Shown here: positions 1 to 6,643 of the stretch, piece by piece
Layout: each line of letters begins with the position of its first letter
Numbering within the stretch: the stretch's first letter is position 1
Source of the DNA: VRUE01 sp963699215
GTDB lineage: Bacteria > Actinomycetota > Thermoleophilia > Solirubrobacterales > 70-9
DNA: 64,000 nucleotides
Assembly (NCBI GenBank): GCA_963699215.1
Contig: OY969422.1
Span: 1,674,001-1,738,000, forward strand
Direction of reading: 5' to 3'
The notes under the pieces: generated by a model
What the model was told of the DNA's origin: nothing
The model's input: only the letters and a program-made list of their open reading frames with translations
Databases searched by the model: none
Made by a program: the position numbers and the translations under genes

Positions 1-786
1 TCGTTCAAGCACGCGCGCGACGAGGAGCTGGTCGGCTACGAGTCGCGCGACACGCGCACCAGCCTGACGATGGGGGGCGGCAACGTCGTCATCAACGCGG
101 TCTGGAAAGCGGCCGTGGTCGTCATCTACGCCGGGCTCTACGAGCTGACGCCGCTGCGGATGCCGGCCGACGCGTGGTGGATCTACGTGCTGCTCTTCCT
201 CGCCGACGACCTCGCCTACTTCTGGTTCCACCGCATCCACCACGAGGTGCGGGTCTTCTGGGCGAGCCACGTCGTCCACCACTCCTCCCAGCACTACAAC
301 CTCTCGACCGCGCTGCGGCAGACCTGGACGCCGATGACCGCGCTGCCCTTCTGGGCGCCGCTGGCGCTGCTCGGCTTCGCCCCCTGGATGATCCTCACCC
401 AGATGGCGATCAGCCTGATCTACCAGTTCTGGATCCACACCGAGCGGGTGACGAAGCTGCCGCGCTGGTTCGAGTTCTTCTTCAACACGCCCTCGCACCA
501 CCGCGTCCACCACGGGGCCAACGAGATCTACCTCGACCGCAACTACGGCGGCATCCTGATCGTCTGGGACCGCATCTTCGGCACCTTCCAGGGCGAGACC
601 GAGCGCCCCCGCTACGGGCTGACCAGGAACATCCGCACCTTCAAGCCGACCCGCGTCGCCTTCCACGAGTTCGCCGACCTCGCCCGCGACGTGCGCGGCG
701 CCAAGGGCTGGCGCGAGCGGCTCGGCTACCTCTTCCGCGGCCCTGGCTGGTCGCCGGACGGAAGCGGCGGCGGCACCCGAGGTTGA
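1..786 (+). CDS. Sterol desaturase / fatty acid hydroxylase family protein (5' truncated)
   Basis: Membrane di-iron hydroxylase of the fatty acid hydroxylase superfamily. The reading frame is open from the first base, so the gene begins outside the window; an internal ATG at 70 is not the real start because the family-like stretch DTRTSLTMG begins upstream of it. The histidine clusters that bind the two irons are all visible: HRIHH, then HVVHHSS, then HHRVHH, with hydrophobic segments between them (PFWAPLALLGFAPWMI and flanks). The family hydroxylates or desaturates lipid or sterol substrates at the membrane; the substrate here cannot be told. It is followed closely by an NAD(P)-binding protein gene on the same strand. 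Confidence 0.9.
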   Translation, partial: SFKHARDEELVGYESRDTRTSLTMGGGNVVINAVWKAAVVVIYAGLYELTPLRMPADAWWIYVLLFLADDLAYFWFHRIHHEVRVFWASHVVHHSSQHYNLSTALRQTWTPMTALPFWAPLALLGFAPWMILTQMAISLIYQFWIHTERVTKLPRWFEFFFNTPSHHRVHHGANEIYLDRNYGGILIVWDRIFGTFQGETERPRYGLTRNIRTFKPTRVAFHEFADLARDVRGAKGWRERLGYLFRGPGWSPDGSGGGTRG

Positions 787-809
787 GCTCGGGCCCTGGG
801 TAGCCTAGG

Positions 810-1715
810 TCGATCGCGGCCAGCGTCCTCATAGCCGGAGCGACGGGTTTCGTCGGCGCCCGGTTGGCGGCATCGCTGCGCGACTCCGGGGCGCAGGTGC
901 GATGCCTGCTGCGCGACAGCTCCAAGGCGGAGCCGCTCGAGGCCGAAGGGCTCGAGGTCCAGATCGGCGATGTCACCGAGGCTGCCAGCCTGGAGGGCGC
1001 CGGACGTGGCATCGAGACCGCCTACTACCTGGTCCACGCGATGGCCGGCGGCGGGGATTTCGCGGCGCGCGAGCGGCTGGGTGCGTCGAACTTCGCCCGG
1101 ATGGCCAGGCTGGAGGGGATCGAGCGGTGCGTCTACCTGGGCGGGCTGGGCGACGAGAGCGCCTCCAAGCACCTGGCCAGCCGCCACGAGACGTCCCGCG
1201 TGCTGGCCACCGAGGGGCCGCCGCTCACCTACTTCCGGGCGGCGATGGTGGTCGGCGCCGGCAGCGAGTCCTACCGCACCCTGCGCTACCTGGTCGAGCG
1301 ACTGCCGGTGATGATCGCGCCGGCCTGGCTGCAGACCGACACCCAGCCGATCGGCATCGACGACGCGGTCGAGTATCTGCGCCGTGCCCCCGAGGTCTCC
1401 GAGTCCAGGGGGAGGGAGGTACAGATCGGCGGCCCCGAGGTCCTCAGCTACGCGGCGATGCTCGACCGGATGGCGGTGGCGATGGGAAAGCGGCGGCGGT
1501 GGAAGCTTCCCGTCCCCTTCGTCACGCCCTGGTTGTCCGCGCTCTGGCTCGGCCTCGTCACGCCGGTCGACACCAGCGTGGCGCGCCCCCTGGTGGAGGG
1601 GTTGACCACGGCGACCGTGGTCACCGACCCGTCCGGCGCCGCGCCCTTTGGGATCTCGCCGCAGCCCTTCGACGAGACGCTGCGGCGCGCTCTCGAGGAG
1701 GAGGCAGCTGTCTAG
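810..1715 (+). CDS. NAD(P)-binding, NmrA/SDR-like epimerase family protein
   Basis: Extended-SDR/NmrA-like Rossmann protein of about 300 residues. The dinucleotide-binding motif GATGFVG lies upstream of the first in-frame TTG (864), so the coding region must begin near 810, just after an in-frame TAG at 801. The following strands and the YYLVHAM segment are typical of the atypical SDR group that includes YbjT/NmrA-like proteins; the canonical YxxxK catalytic pair is not evident, so a redox-sensing or quinone/NADPH-binding role is as likely as catalysis. No ATG, GTG or TTG is available between 804 and the Rossmann motif, which is odd: a non-standard start (ATC at 813 or ATA at 831) or a sequence error could explain it. 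Confidence 0.8.
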   Translation, partial: SIAASVLIAGATGFVGARLAASLRDSGAQVRCLLRDSSKAEPLEAEGLEVQIGDVTEAASLEGAGRGIETAYYLVHAMAGGGDFAARERLGASNFARMARLEGIERCVYLGGLGDESASKHLASRHETSRVLATEGPPLTYFRAAMVVGAGSESYRTLRYLVERLPVMIAPAWLQTDTQPIGIDDAVEYLRRAPEVSESRGREVQIGGPEVLSYAAMLDRMAVAMGKRRRWKLPVPFVTPWLSALWLGLVTPVDTSVARPLVEGLTTATVVTDPSGAAPFGISPQPFDETLRRALEEEAAV

Positions 1716-1758
1716 CTGAGGCGTTTCCCGGAATCGAGGAAGGGGTAGAGGCGCCCTC

Positions 1759-1899
1759 ATGGCACCAAGTTCGATAGTCGTGATCATCGTCGGAATTGCG
1801 CTGGCGCTGCTCGTCAACTACGTCCTCGGGATCGTCGTGATCCTGATCGGGCTGGCGATGCTGCTGCTGCCGATGGTCGGCGGCGCCAGGCGCGTCTAG
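1759..1899 (+). CDS. Small hydrophobic membrane protein (46 aa)
   Basis: Short ORF starting with ATG. The protein is almost entirely hydrophobic: one segment IVVIIVGIALALLVNYVLG followed directly by a second, IVVILIGLAMLLLPMVGG, with a basic tail ARRV, so it should form a two-helix hairpin in the membrane. It fits neatly between the NAD(P)-binding gene and the next membrane protein gene (25 bp gap), suggesting co-transcription. No function can be assigned; the composition and third-position GC support it being a real gene. Confidence 0.6.
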   Translation: MAPSSIVVIIVGIALALLVNYVLGIVVILIGLAMLLLPMVGGARRV

Positions 1900-1924
1900 C
1901 CCGCCGTCGGCACAATCGAAGCCG

Positions 1925-2509
1925 ATGGCTCCGTGGAAGCTGCCGGTGATCGTGGCCGCGATAGCGGTGCCGGTCGTCGCGGGGTTCTGGCTGGGCGGGG
2001 GCGGCCTCGGCGTCGCGATGGGGGCCCTCGCGGCCGTGACGATCGTCGCCGTTGCGGCGCGCCAGCGCCCGCGCGGGCCGATCGGCCCCAAGCCCGAGGA
2101 TGGCGCGCGGCGCCGCGTCCTCCTCGTCGTCACCCGTGCGGTGGAGACGCCGGCCGAGGTGGGGAGGATCGCCTCCGTCGCCGGATTGGCCGGCGAGGCG
2201 GCCGAGGCCGAGGTCATGGTCCTCTCCCCGGCGCGGATCGGCTTCCTCGATCGCTGGGCCTCCGACGTCGAGGGAGCCCGTCAGGCGGCGCAGCGGAACC
2301 TCGTCGCCACCGTGGCGGCACTGGCCAAGGCGGGCATCTCGGCCGAGGCGCGGGTCGGCGACGAGGACGTGGTGCAGGCGGTCGAAGACCAGCTGCAGAG
2401 CTTTCCGGCGAGCGAGGTGGTGCTCGTCGGCGAGGGCGACGGGGCCGCCGTGGCCGAACTGCAGTCGCGGCTGCGAGCCGACTTCCGCCGCGTCAGCCTC
2501 GGCGGTTGA
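1925..2509 (+). CDS. Membrane-anchored protein with a UspA-like cytoplasmic domain
   Basis: 194 residues. Residues about 5-48 form two closely spaced hydrophobic helices (VIVAAIAVPVVAGFWLGGGG and VAMGALAAVTIVAVAA). From about residue 65 the soluble part has the alternation of a Rossmann-like USP/ETF fold: RRVLLVVTRAVE, then a helix with AAEAEVMVLSPAR, and a C-terminal strand SEVVLVGEGDG. Universal stress proteins normally carry a G-x2-G-x9-G-S/T nucleotide motif near the end; only VLVGEGDG is seen, so nucleotide binding is doubtful. Function unknown. The gene converges with the secreted-protein gene on the minus strand, 6 bp away. Confidence 0.6.
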   Translation: MAPWKLPVIVAAIAVPVVAGFWLGGGGLGVAMGALAAVTIVAVAARQRPRGPIGPKPEDGARRRVLLVVTRAVETPAEVGRIASVAGLAGEAAEAEVMVLSPARIGFLDRWASDVEGARQAAQRNLVATVAALAKAGISAEARVGDEDVVQAVEDQLQSFPASEVVLVGEGDGAAVAELQSRLRADFRRVSLGG

Positions 2510-2515
2510 GGTGGC

Positions 2516-3547
2516 TCAGCAGACGTGGGGCCGGGCGGCACTGCGCACCACCTGGAAGGCCCGCCCCGGGATCCGCTTCAGCTGGTTCAGGTTCTCGTCG
2601 TCCCAGCGGCGGTCGCTGCTGCCGCCGAAGAACCAGTTGGAGCCGTTGTCGGCGACGATCATGCCGTAGCGCTTCAGCGCTTCGGCGATCGTCCGCGCGG
2701 CGCCGCTGAAGCGGCCCAGGCCGTAGCCGGGCTTCAGCCGCAGCCGCGTGCCCATCGCCGGCGAGTTCGGGTTCGCGGTGTCCCCGGCGCAGTGCGAGGC
2801 GGGGTGGACCCAGGCGTCGCGGGTGCTCTCGAAGGTGACGCGGATCGCGTGGTCGACGCTGCCCGTCGCGACCTCGTCGTAGCGGATCAGGCCGGGGAAG
2901 ATCGGCAGGCCCGCGGCGTCGGCCGAGGTCCAGGAGTCGGGCCGCAGCGCGGTCGAGCGCAGGTCCCAGCTGGTGCCCGAGTCGGCGTTCCAGTGGGGCC
3001 GCCCGCCGTGCTGGGGGAAGCCGCGGTAGAGCTCGTAGAGCATGCACTCGGAGCGATCGACGACGAGCACGTGGCGGTCGCCGTCGCTGCGCTTGCCGCC
3101 CTCGACCGGGGCGCCGGCCGGGATCGGGAACGGTCCCCGGTCGCTCTCCTCGCCGTAGGCGGTGTAGCGGACCGGCAGCTCGGGCTGCCCGGCGCCGACC
3201 ACCGCGTAGGGGAAGCCGTAGGCGCGCGGCGAGCCGAAGTCGGGGTGGAGAAGGTCGTCGCCGTGGGAGGCGATGTAGGCGATCGTCGCGGCGGAGTTGC
3301 GGGCGACGGGCGCCTTGGAGACGTCCTGGTTCCAGGCGGCCTGGTTTGGCAGCGAAGGAGCGGTGGGGGAGAGCGAGGCCGGCGGGTCGGGGAAGACCTG
3401 GCACTGCCCGAGGTCGGGATAGGGGCCGAGTGCGTGGGCGTTCGCCGGGAGCGCAGCGACGCCAACCACCGCCAGCAAGGCCACGACCAGACGTGCCGCG
3501 AGTTGAGTACCCATAGTGGCCGCCAACGCGCGGCACGTACCCCTCAT
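2516..3547 (-). CDS. Secreted protein of unknown function
   Basis: 343 residues with a clear N-terminal export signal (hydrophobic LVVALLAVVGVAAL ending PANAHA, likely cleaved before LGPYP). The mature part is rich in Trp, Tyr, Gly and Pro and has several cysteines, consistent with an extracytoplasmic beta-rich protein. I recognise the general type as a hypothetical exported protein of soil actinobacteria, without a known catalytic motif. The ATG at 3547 overlaps the stop of the upstream gene (ATGA), supporting translational coupling; an alternative ATG at 3514 would give a shorter signal peptide. Confidence 0.6.
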   Translation of the reverse strand: MRGTCRALAATMGTQLAARLVVALLAVVGVAALPANAHALGPYPDLGQCQVFPDPPASLSPTAPSLPNQAAWNQDVSKAPVARNSAATIAYIASHGDDLLHPDFGSPRAYGFPYAVVGAGQPELPVRYTAYGEESDRGPFPIPAGAPVEGGKRSDGDRHVLVVDRSECMLYELYRGFPQHGGRPHWNADSGTSWDLRSTALRPDSWTSADAAGLPIFPGLIRYDEVATGSVDHAIRVTFESTRDAWVHPASHCAGDTANPNSPAMGTRLRLKPGYGLGRFSGAARTIAEALKRYGMIVADNGSNWFFGGSSDRRWDDENLNQLKRIPGRAFQVVRSAARPHVC

Positions 3548-3798
3548 CGCGGCAAGCCGTCGCGCACGCGCAGCTCCTCGACCTCGAGCTCGCCGATCTT
3601 CAGCCGCTCGATCGCCGCGCGGCCGATGGCGAGCCGCCCGACGCTGAGCCGCCCGATCGCGAAGCCGCCGACGGCGGCCGCGCCGACCGCCAGCGCCCCG
3701 ATCGCGACTGCCCCACGAGCCTGAGCGCCGGTCGCCGTGGCACGCCGCGCCTCCGGCCGAAAGAATGCGATCCCGCCACGCCCACGCATGGCCCCCAA
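3544..3798 (-). CDS. Small repeat protein with a 5-residue A-(I/V)-G period
   Basis: 84 residues. The middle is a run of near-regular five-residue units such as AVAIG, ALAVG, AAAVG, GFAIG, RLSVG, RLAIG, RAAIE, RLKIG, ELEVE. A hydrophobic or alanine residue recurs every fifth place, as in pentapeptide-repeat quadrilateral beta-helices, although the usual A(D/N)LxX signature is replaced by small residues. The tail ELEVEELRVRD keeps the period. The stop overlaps the ATG of the secreted-protein gene. Function unknown; a short solenoid that packs against another protein or the membrane is a reasonable guess. Confidence 0.55.
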   Translation of the reverse strand: MGAMRGRGGIAFFRPEARRATATGAQARGAVAIGALAVGAAAVGGFAIGRLSVGRLAIGRAAIERLKIGELEVEELRVRDGLPR

Positions 3799-3823
3799 CG
3801 GTACCGCTAGATTGAAGCCACGC

Positions 3824-3897
3824 GGTGGACGTAGCTCAGCTGGTAGAGCTCCTGGTTGTGGTCCAGGCGGTCGCCGGTTCGAATCCGGTCGTCCACC
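3824..3897 (+). tRNA. tRNA-His (anticodon GUG)
   Basis: Complete cloverleaf: acceptor 3825-3831 pairs with 3890-3896, with the histidine-specific extra G-1 at 3824 opposite C73 at 3897. U8-A9 is at 3832-3833, the D arm begins GCTC, the anticodon stem is CCTGG/CCAGG with anticodon GTG at 3858-3860, and the T arm is GCCGG-TTCGAAT-CCGGT. CCA is not encoded. This is the only intact copy in the window; its 3' part, from the anticodon loop on, is the attachment core repeated at 44541, 57148 and 61018. Confidence 0.95.
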
Positions 3898-3898
3898 C
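3856..3898 (+). repeat. attL core of element A (tRNA-His 3' half)
   Basis: 43-bp core shared exactly with 44541-44583 and 57148-57190. It starts in the anticodon loop (TTGTGGTCC) and ends in the CCC after the acceptor stem, so integration rebuilds an intact tRNA-His. Confidence 0.9.
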
Positions 3899-3959
3899 TT
3901 AGAAAGCTCCTGCTAATCGGCAGTTATTTGTTCCTTCTATTTCGAGCTATGACAGGCGG

Positions 3960-3980
3960 GGGGGACAATGGGGGGACAAT
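3960..3980 (+). promoter_or_regulatory. Paired GGGGGACAAT repeat, likely integrase arm-type sites (left end of A)
   Basis: Two copies of GGGGGACAAT at 3960-3969 and 3971-3980, 11 bp apart, so on the same helix face. The same pair occurs at 44437-44457 and 57043-57063, and decayed at 61120-61139, always near a tRNA-His core. Position just inside each end fits arm-type binding sites of the tyrosine integrase; this role is inferred. Confidence 0.6.
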
Positions 3981-3989
3981 TTGTAGCGG

Positions 3990-4036
3990 CCGATCTCCAA
4001 AACCGGCGATTCCAGGTTCGAGTCCTGGCTGCCCCG
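3990..4036 (+). pseudogene. tRNA-Trp 3' half (anticodon arm to acceptor)
   Basis: Contains a CCA anticodon (3997-3999) in CTCCAAAA, the T arm CCAGG-TTCGAGT-CCTGG and acceptor strand CTGCCCC. The 5' half (acceptor strand and D arm) is missing, so it cannot fold into a tRNA. It is repeated at 61149-61193 in the same place relative to the tRNA-His core. Such 3' halves are typical leftovers of integration into a tRNA gene. Confidence 0.75.
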
Positions 4037-4041
4037 CTCGA

Positions 4042-4070
4042 CGGAATCCGGCTTAGCGGGCTGGATTCCG
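4042..4070 (-). terminator. Hairpin downstream of the minus-strand wHTH gene
   Basis: CGGAATCC at 4042-4049 pairs with GGATTCCG at 4063-4070. It lies beyond the stop of the gene at 4134-4409. No U-run is seen, so termination is only suggested. Confidence 0.35.
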
Positions 4071-4133
4071 CTTGTCCATGGGGCTGATCGGTGCCCGGAG
4101 GTGCTGCTTCGTTGGGGAGGAAAGCCCTGGGTC

Positions 4134-4409
4134 TCAGCTGCAGCGATGGTCCTGGATTGCCGTGCGCACCCAATCGGGATGCCCTTGCAGATCGATCCCA
4201 TACAGCTGCTCTGTGCCGGCTACGGTGGGCGCTTTCTCAACGAGGTCGAATGACTCAAGCAGCTTGACGTACTGCTTAACCGCTGCCAACGACTTGCCTG
4301 TTCTGGCACTCAACTGCGAGACGGTCAGTCGCTCGCCGTCGATCAAGCAGCACAGCACGTCAAGGCGGCCGTCGTGATTGATGATCGGCTCCAGGTCCGT
4401 TGGGTTCAC
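4134..4409 (-). CDS. Winged-helix DNA-binding protein (91 aa)
   Basis: The C-terminal part of a longer open frame is a compact ArsR/MarR-like winged helix: DVLCCLIDGERLTVSQL, recognition helix TGKSLAAVKQYVKLLESFDLV, then a short wing ending in LYGIDLQGHP. The upstream part of the frame has no domain-like composition, so I place the start at GTG 4409 (VNPTDLEPII). It is divergent from an XRE regulator gene starting at 4663, with 253 bp between them, and the pair is absent from the otherwise similar left end at 61018-61210. Probable transcription regulator of the element; target unknown. Confidence 0.6.
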   Translation of the reverse strand: MNPTDLEPIINHDGRLDVLCCLIDGERLTVSQLSARTGKSLAAVKQYVKLLESFDLVEKAPTVAGTEQLYGIDLQGHPDWVRTAIQDHRCS

Positions 4410-4644
4410 GGCGCTGTCCAATCTGTGGTTGTGTCCCGGCCGCCGGTGGGAGATGAAGCGGCCGGGACACGGCTTGTGAACTGCCCGCGTAGACAGCGGA
4501 TTGGTGCCGCTACGCACGAGCAAGGACCACTTTGGAGCACATAAGGATCGAGGCTGAGCCCCCTGCGTTTTGGTATTGCCTCGAGCACCGCGCTCATCGT
4601 TCTGCTCCCTGCCTTGGCAGATCACGACCTCCTCATCAGGTTCT

Positions 4645-4656
4645 AACATATATGTT
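4645..4656. promoter_or_regulatory. Perfect palindrome AACATATATGTT, likely operator of the XRE gene
   Basis: 12-bp perfect palindrome in an AT-rich patch ending 6 bp before the ATG (4663) of the XRE regulator. Symmetric sites overlapping the start of single-domain XRE genes are commonly autoregulatory operators; here that is inference from position. Confidence 0.5.
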
Positions 4657-4662
4657 CGTTTC

Positions 4663-4917
4663 ATGCCCCAGCCAACCCTTGCCCAACTTGGTGCCGCGAT
4701 TCGCGCGCTACGCAATAAGCGCAAATTGGATGTCGAGGCCCTTGCGCAGAAAGCCGGGCTTCACGCTGTCTCGATTCGGCGCATAGAGAAGGGCAACCAG
4801 AATCCGACCTGGACTGCCCTCTCCTGTATCGCTACCGCGCTCGACGTTCGCATAGCCGAGCTTGCGCGCCTTGCGGCTGAGCAGGGCTCGACTGATGGCG
4901 ATGGACCTCAGGCTTGA
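4663..4917 (+). CDS. XRE-family transcription regulator (84 aa)
   Basis: Small lambda-repressor-like HTH protein. LAQLGAAIRALRNKRKLDVE is followed by the helix-turn-helix AQKAGLHAVSIRRIEKGNQN, then PTWTALSCIATALDVRIAEL, the classic single-domain XRE layout. The in-frame ATG at 4570 would add a non-domain stretch; ATG 4663 is preferred because the domain starts right after it. The palindrome at 4645-4656 lies just upstream. It is divergent from the winged-helix gene at 4134-4409; both sit in a roughly 0.9-kb insert not found in element D. Confidence 0.8.
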   Translation: MPQPTLAQLGAAIRALRNKRKLDVEALAQKAGLHAVSIRRIEKGNQNPTWTALSCIATALDVRIAELARLAAEQGSTDGDGPQA

Positions 4918-4970
4918 CGAAATATCGACCAAGCAAACCTGCATAGGCGATTCGGGAAGGATGCCGGATA

Positions 4971-6236
4971 TCAAGGCGCTTTGACCGAATCCCTTGGCGA
5001 TTCAAATGCAGCCAGGGCGATCGTCGCCAGGATCGGCTTCTCTCCGGACTGGGCGATGCGCAGTTTGGCGGTGCTCTCCTCATCGAAAAGAACTTCGAGT
5101 AGAGCATCGGCACCAGCAGTCGCCCTTTCCCAGCCAAGCTGATCGAGGAGGAGAAGCGACCAGCTGAGGTGTCGCTCGGGACGAGCGTCGAAAGTGCCGG
5201 CGCTCATTGCCTCCTGGACACGCTCTGCGAGCTGTTCAAAGGTTCTCCAACTGAAAGTGACCTTGACCGCATCCGGAATCTCGGACCAACTGCGATTGTC
5301 GAAGATTGCGGGTCCAGTTGCGCGATAAAAGTGCTCGGTGGCCCCGCGACGCCTTTTTCCCGTCTCTTCTCGGATTTTTTTCAACCAGCCAATCCCCACG
5401 AGCTTCTTAAAGCGGCGGTCAAGGTGGGGGACCGAACCGCCGCCAAACTCATCGTGAAACTGAGACGGGCTCATCTCACGCATGTTCAGCTCGGTCACGA
5501 TCTTTAGATTCAGGGGGTCCGCAAACACCTTGGCAAGGCGTACCGAGAAAGGAATGGGCGGGTCGCCACGCTCGGGGGAACTAGACGCTAGCGGTGCCGC
5601 GCTGGGCTGATTTCGCCAGGCATCTCGATCCCGAAGGCGCATCGGCGATTCAAAGGCTGCCATTGCAACCGTTGCCCGAATCGACTCCTCTCCAGATTCA
5701 GCAATGCGAAGTTTGGCGCGGTTCTGCTCGTCGAAAAGAAAACTGAATTGAGCTTCGACTTCATCGATCACATTTTCCCAACCGAGCTGATCGAGGAGAA
5801 CAGGGGTCCAGCTGAGGTGGCGATCAGCGCGGGCATCGAAGGTGTCGGCGCTTATCGCTTCTCTGACCCGCTCCACAAGCTGCTCAAACGTTCTCCAGCT
5901 GAGCGCCTCCTTGATCGAATCCGGTAGGGCCGACCAGGTGTCCAAGTCAAAGATGGCTAGTTCGGTTGCTTTATAGAAATGCTCGGTTGCACTGCGGCGC
6001 CTTCCTCCCGTCTCTTTCCTGATGACTTTGAGCCAGCCATATTCGGCGAGCTTCTTGAAGTGGCGATCTACCCTGGATACCGACCCTCCGCCTAGCTCTT
6101 GGTAGAACTGGGTGGGGCTCATTTCTCGCGTGTACAGCTCGGTCACGATCTTCAGTCGCAACGGATCTGCGAACACGATGGCAAGGCGCCGAATAAAGGG
6201 CGCACGGGACGAGACGGCTGCTTGAGATTTAGCCAC
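4971..6236 (-). CDS. Duplicated ArsR-like winged-helix protein (two tandem homologous halves)
   Basis: 421 residues in two clearly homologous halves. Half 1 (about 12-205) begins APFIRRLAIVFADPLRLKIV and half 2 (about 230-415) PFSVRLAKVFADPLNLKIV. Each continues with an ArsR-type wHTH (REMSP-Q-F--E-GGGSV, then FKKL---GWLK and an R-rich wing before TEHFYRAT) and a C-terminal part with SWRTFEQL-ERV-EA, DRHLSW--LLLDQLGWE and FESP. Start is GTG 6236 with GGAG six bases upstream. A fused two-domain repressor that binds as a built-in dimer is likely. A close paralogue with the same upstream region lies at 61211-62476. Confidence 0.75.
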   Translation of the reverse strand: MAKSQAAVSSRAPFIRRLAIVFADPLRLKIVTELYTREMSPTQFYQELGGGSVSRVDRHFKKLAEYGWLKVIRKETGGRRRSATEHFYKATELAIFDLDTWSALPDSIKEALSWRTFEQLVERVREAISADTFDARADRHLSWTPVLLDQLGWENVIDEVEAQFSFLFDEQNRAKLRIAESGEESIRATVAMAAFESPMRLRDRDAWRNQPSAAPLASSSPERGDPPIPFSVRLAKVFADPLNLKIVTELNMREMSPSQFHDEFGGGSVPHLDRRFKKLVGIGWLKKIREETGKRRRGATEHFYRATGPAIFDNRSWSEIPDAVKVTFSWRTFEQLAERVQEAMSAGTFDARPERHLSWSLLLLDQLGWERATAGADALLEVLFDEESTAKLRIAQSGEKPILATIALAAFESPRDSVKAP

Positions 6237-6281
6237 GCAGGACTCCTTCAGTGCTCTCTATCGGCTGAGCGGGGAGTCTAG

Positions 6282-6303
6282 GTGGTTCTCCAAACGGAAC
6301 CAC
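6282..6303. promoter_or_regulatory. Inverted repeat GTGGTTC-N8-GAACCAC (copy A)
   Basis: Perfect 7-bp arms with an 8-bp centre, lying 46 bp in front of the duplicated wHTH gene and about 85 bp in front of the micro-ORF. It is conserved exactly at 62519-62540. Probable operator for one of the flanking wHTH proteins. Confidence 0.55.
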
Positions 6304-6339
6304 TTAAGTCCCTATATCGGTCGTGAGGCGGGAAAGTTT

Positions 6340-6357
6340 GCTCAAAAATAACTGAGC
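6340..6357. promoter_or_regulatory. Inverted repeat GCTCA-N8-TGAGC (copy A), covarying with copy D
   Basis: GCTCA-AAAATAAC-TGAGC. In the second copy (62575-62592) it is ACTCA-AAAATAAC-TGAGT: both arms changed together while symmetry and centre stayed, so the symmetry is under selection. It sits 29 bp upstream of the micro-ORF start. Confidence 0.55.
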
Positions 6358-6386
6358 AAGCCAGCACGACGGGAGGGGGTGAAGAG

Positions 6387-6446
6387 ATGAAGCTCGAAGC
6401 AATGGGGACGGCCCTGCCAGTTCTGTCTGTCACGAAGTCCGGCTAG
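6387..6446 (+). CDS. Conserved 19-aa micro-ORF (copy A)
   Basis: Encodes MKLEAMGTALPVLSVTKSG. A strong ribosome site (GGAGGGGGTGA) precedes the ATG. A second copy at 62626-62685 encodes MRLEAIGTALPVLSVTKSG; of the four nucleotide differences two are silent and two conservative (K/R, M/I), as expected of a translated peptide. A 16-bp hairpin (6464-6507) follows the stop by 17 bases. The peptide lies between two wHTH regulator genes. It may be a leader peptide controlling the downstream regulator gene, a small protein binding a regulator, or a signalling peptide; none can be chosen from sequence alone. Confidence 0.6.
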   Translation: MKLEAMGTALPVLSVTKSG

Positions 6447-6463
6447 CTCGGCGATCCGAGAAA

Positions 6464-6507
6464 GTCGGCCTGGTCCGGAGCCCTTGGTTGTTCCGGACCA
6501 GGCCGAC
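6464..6507 (+). promoter_or_regulatory. 16-bp hairpin after the micro-ORF (copy A)
   Basis: Left arm 6464-6479 pairs perfectly with 6492-6507 around a 12-nt loop. The copy at 62702-62740 keeps the stem by one compensatory change (G-C to A-T) and one G-C to G-U change, good evidence for an RNA structure. No U-run follows, so simple intrinsic termination is doubtful; an attenuator or RNA-stabilising stem is possible. Confidence 0.6.
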
Positions 6508-6643
6508 CAGGGATGGGCTTGCAGGGTCCGCGCGTTTTTAGTGCCTCAACTCGAAATGAATAGCTCGATCAGCACTCTTACACTAGGCGCCTGTTTCCTT
6601 AATGCATCAATTTTGCTAATTCACAAACGCGAGGAGTCTTCGA

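Noticed and set aside
726..1817. A 363-codon minus-strand frame across the NAD(P)-binding gene
   Set aside because: Pro/Arg/Gly-rich antisense shadow; the plus strand encodes a recognisable Rossmann protein.
6464..6507. Simple Rho-independent terminator after the micro-ORF
   Set aside because: The stem is strong but no T-run follows in either copy, so it is reported as a structured element of unknown role.
6541..6640. A peptide frame shared by both copies upstream of the wHTH gene (VPQLEMN...)
   Set aside because: The shared residues cover only a conserved DNA stretch likely to be promoter; beyond it the frames diverge and no ribosome site is seen.
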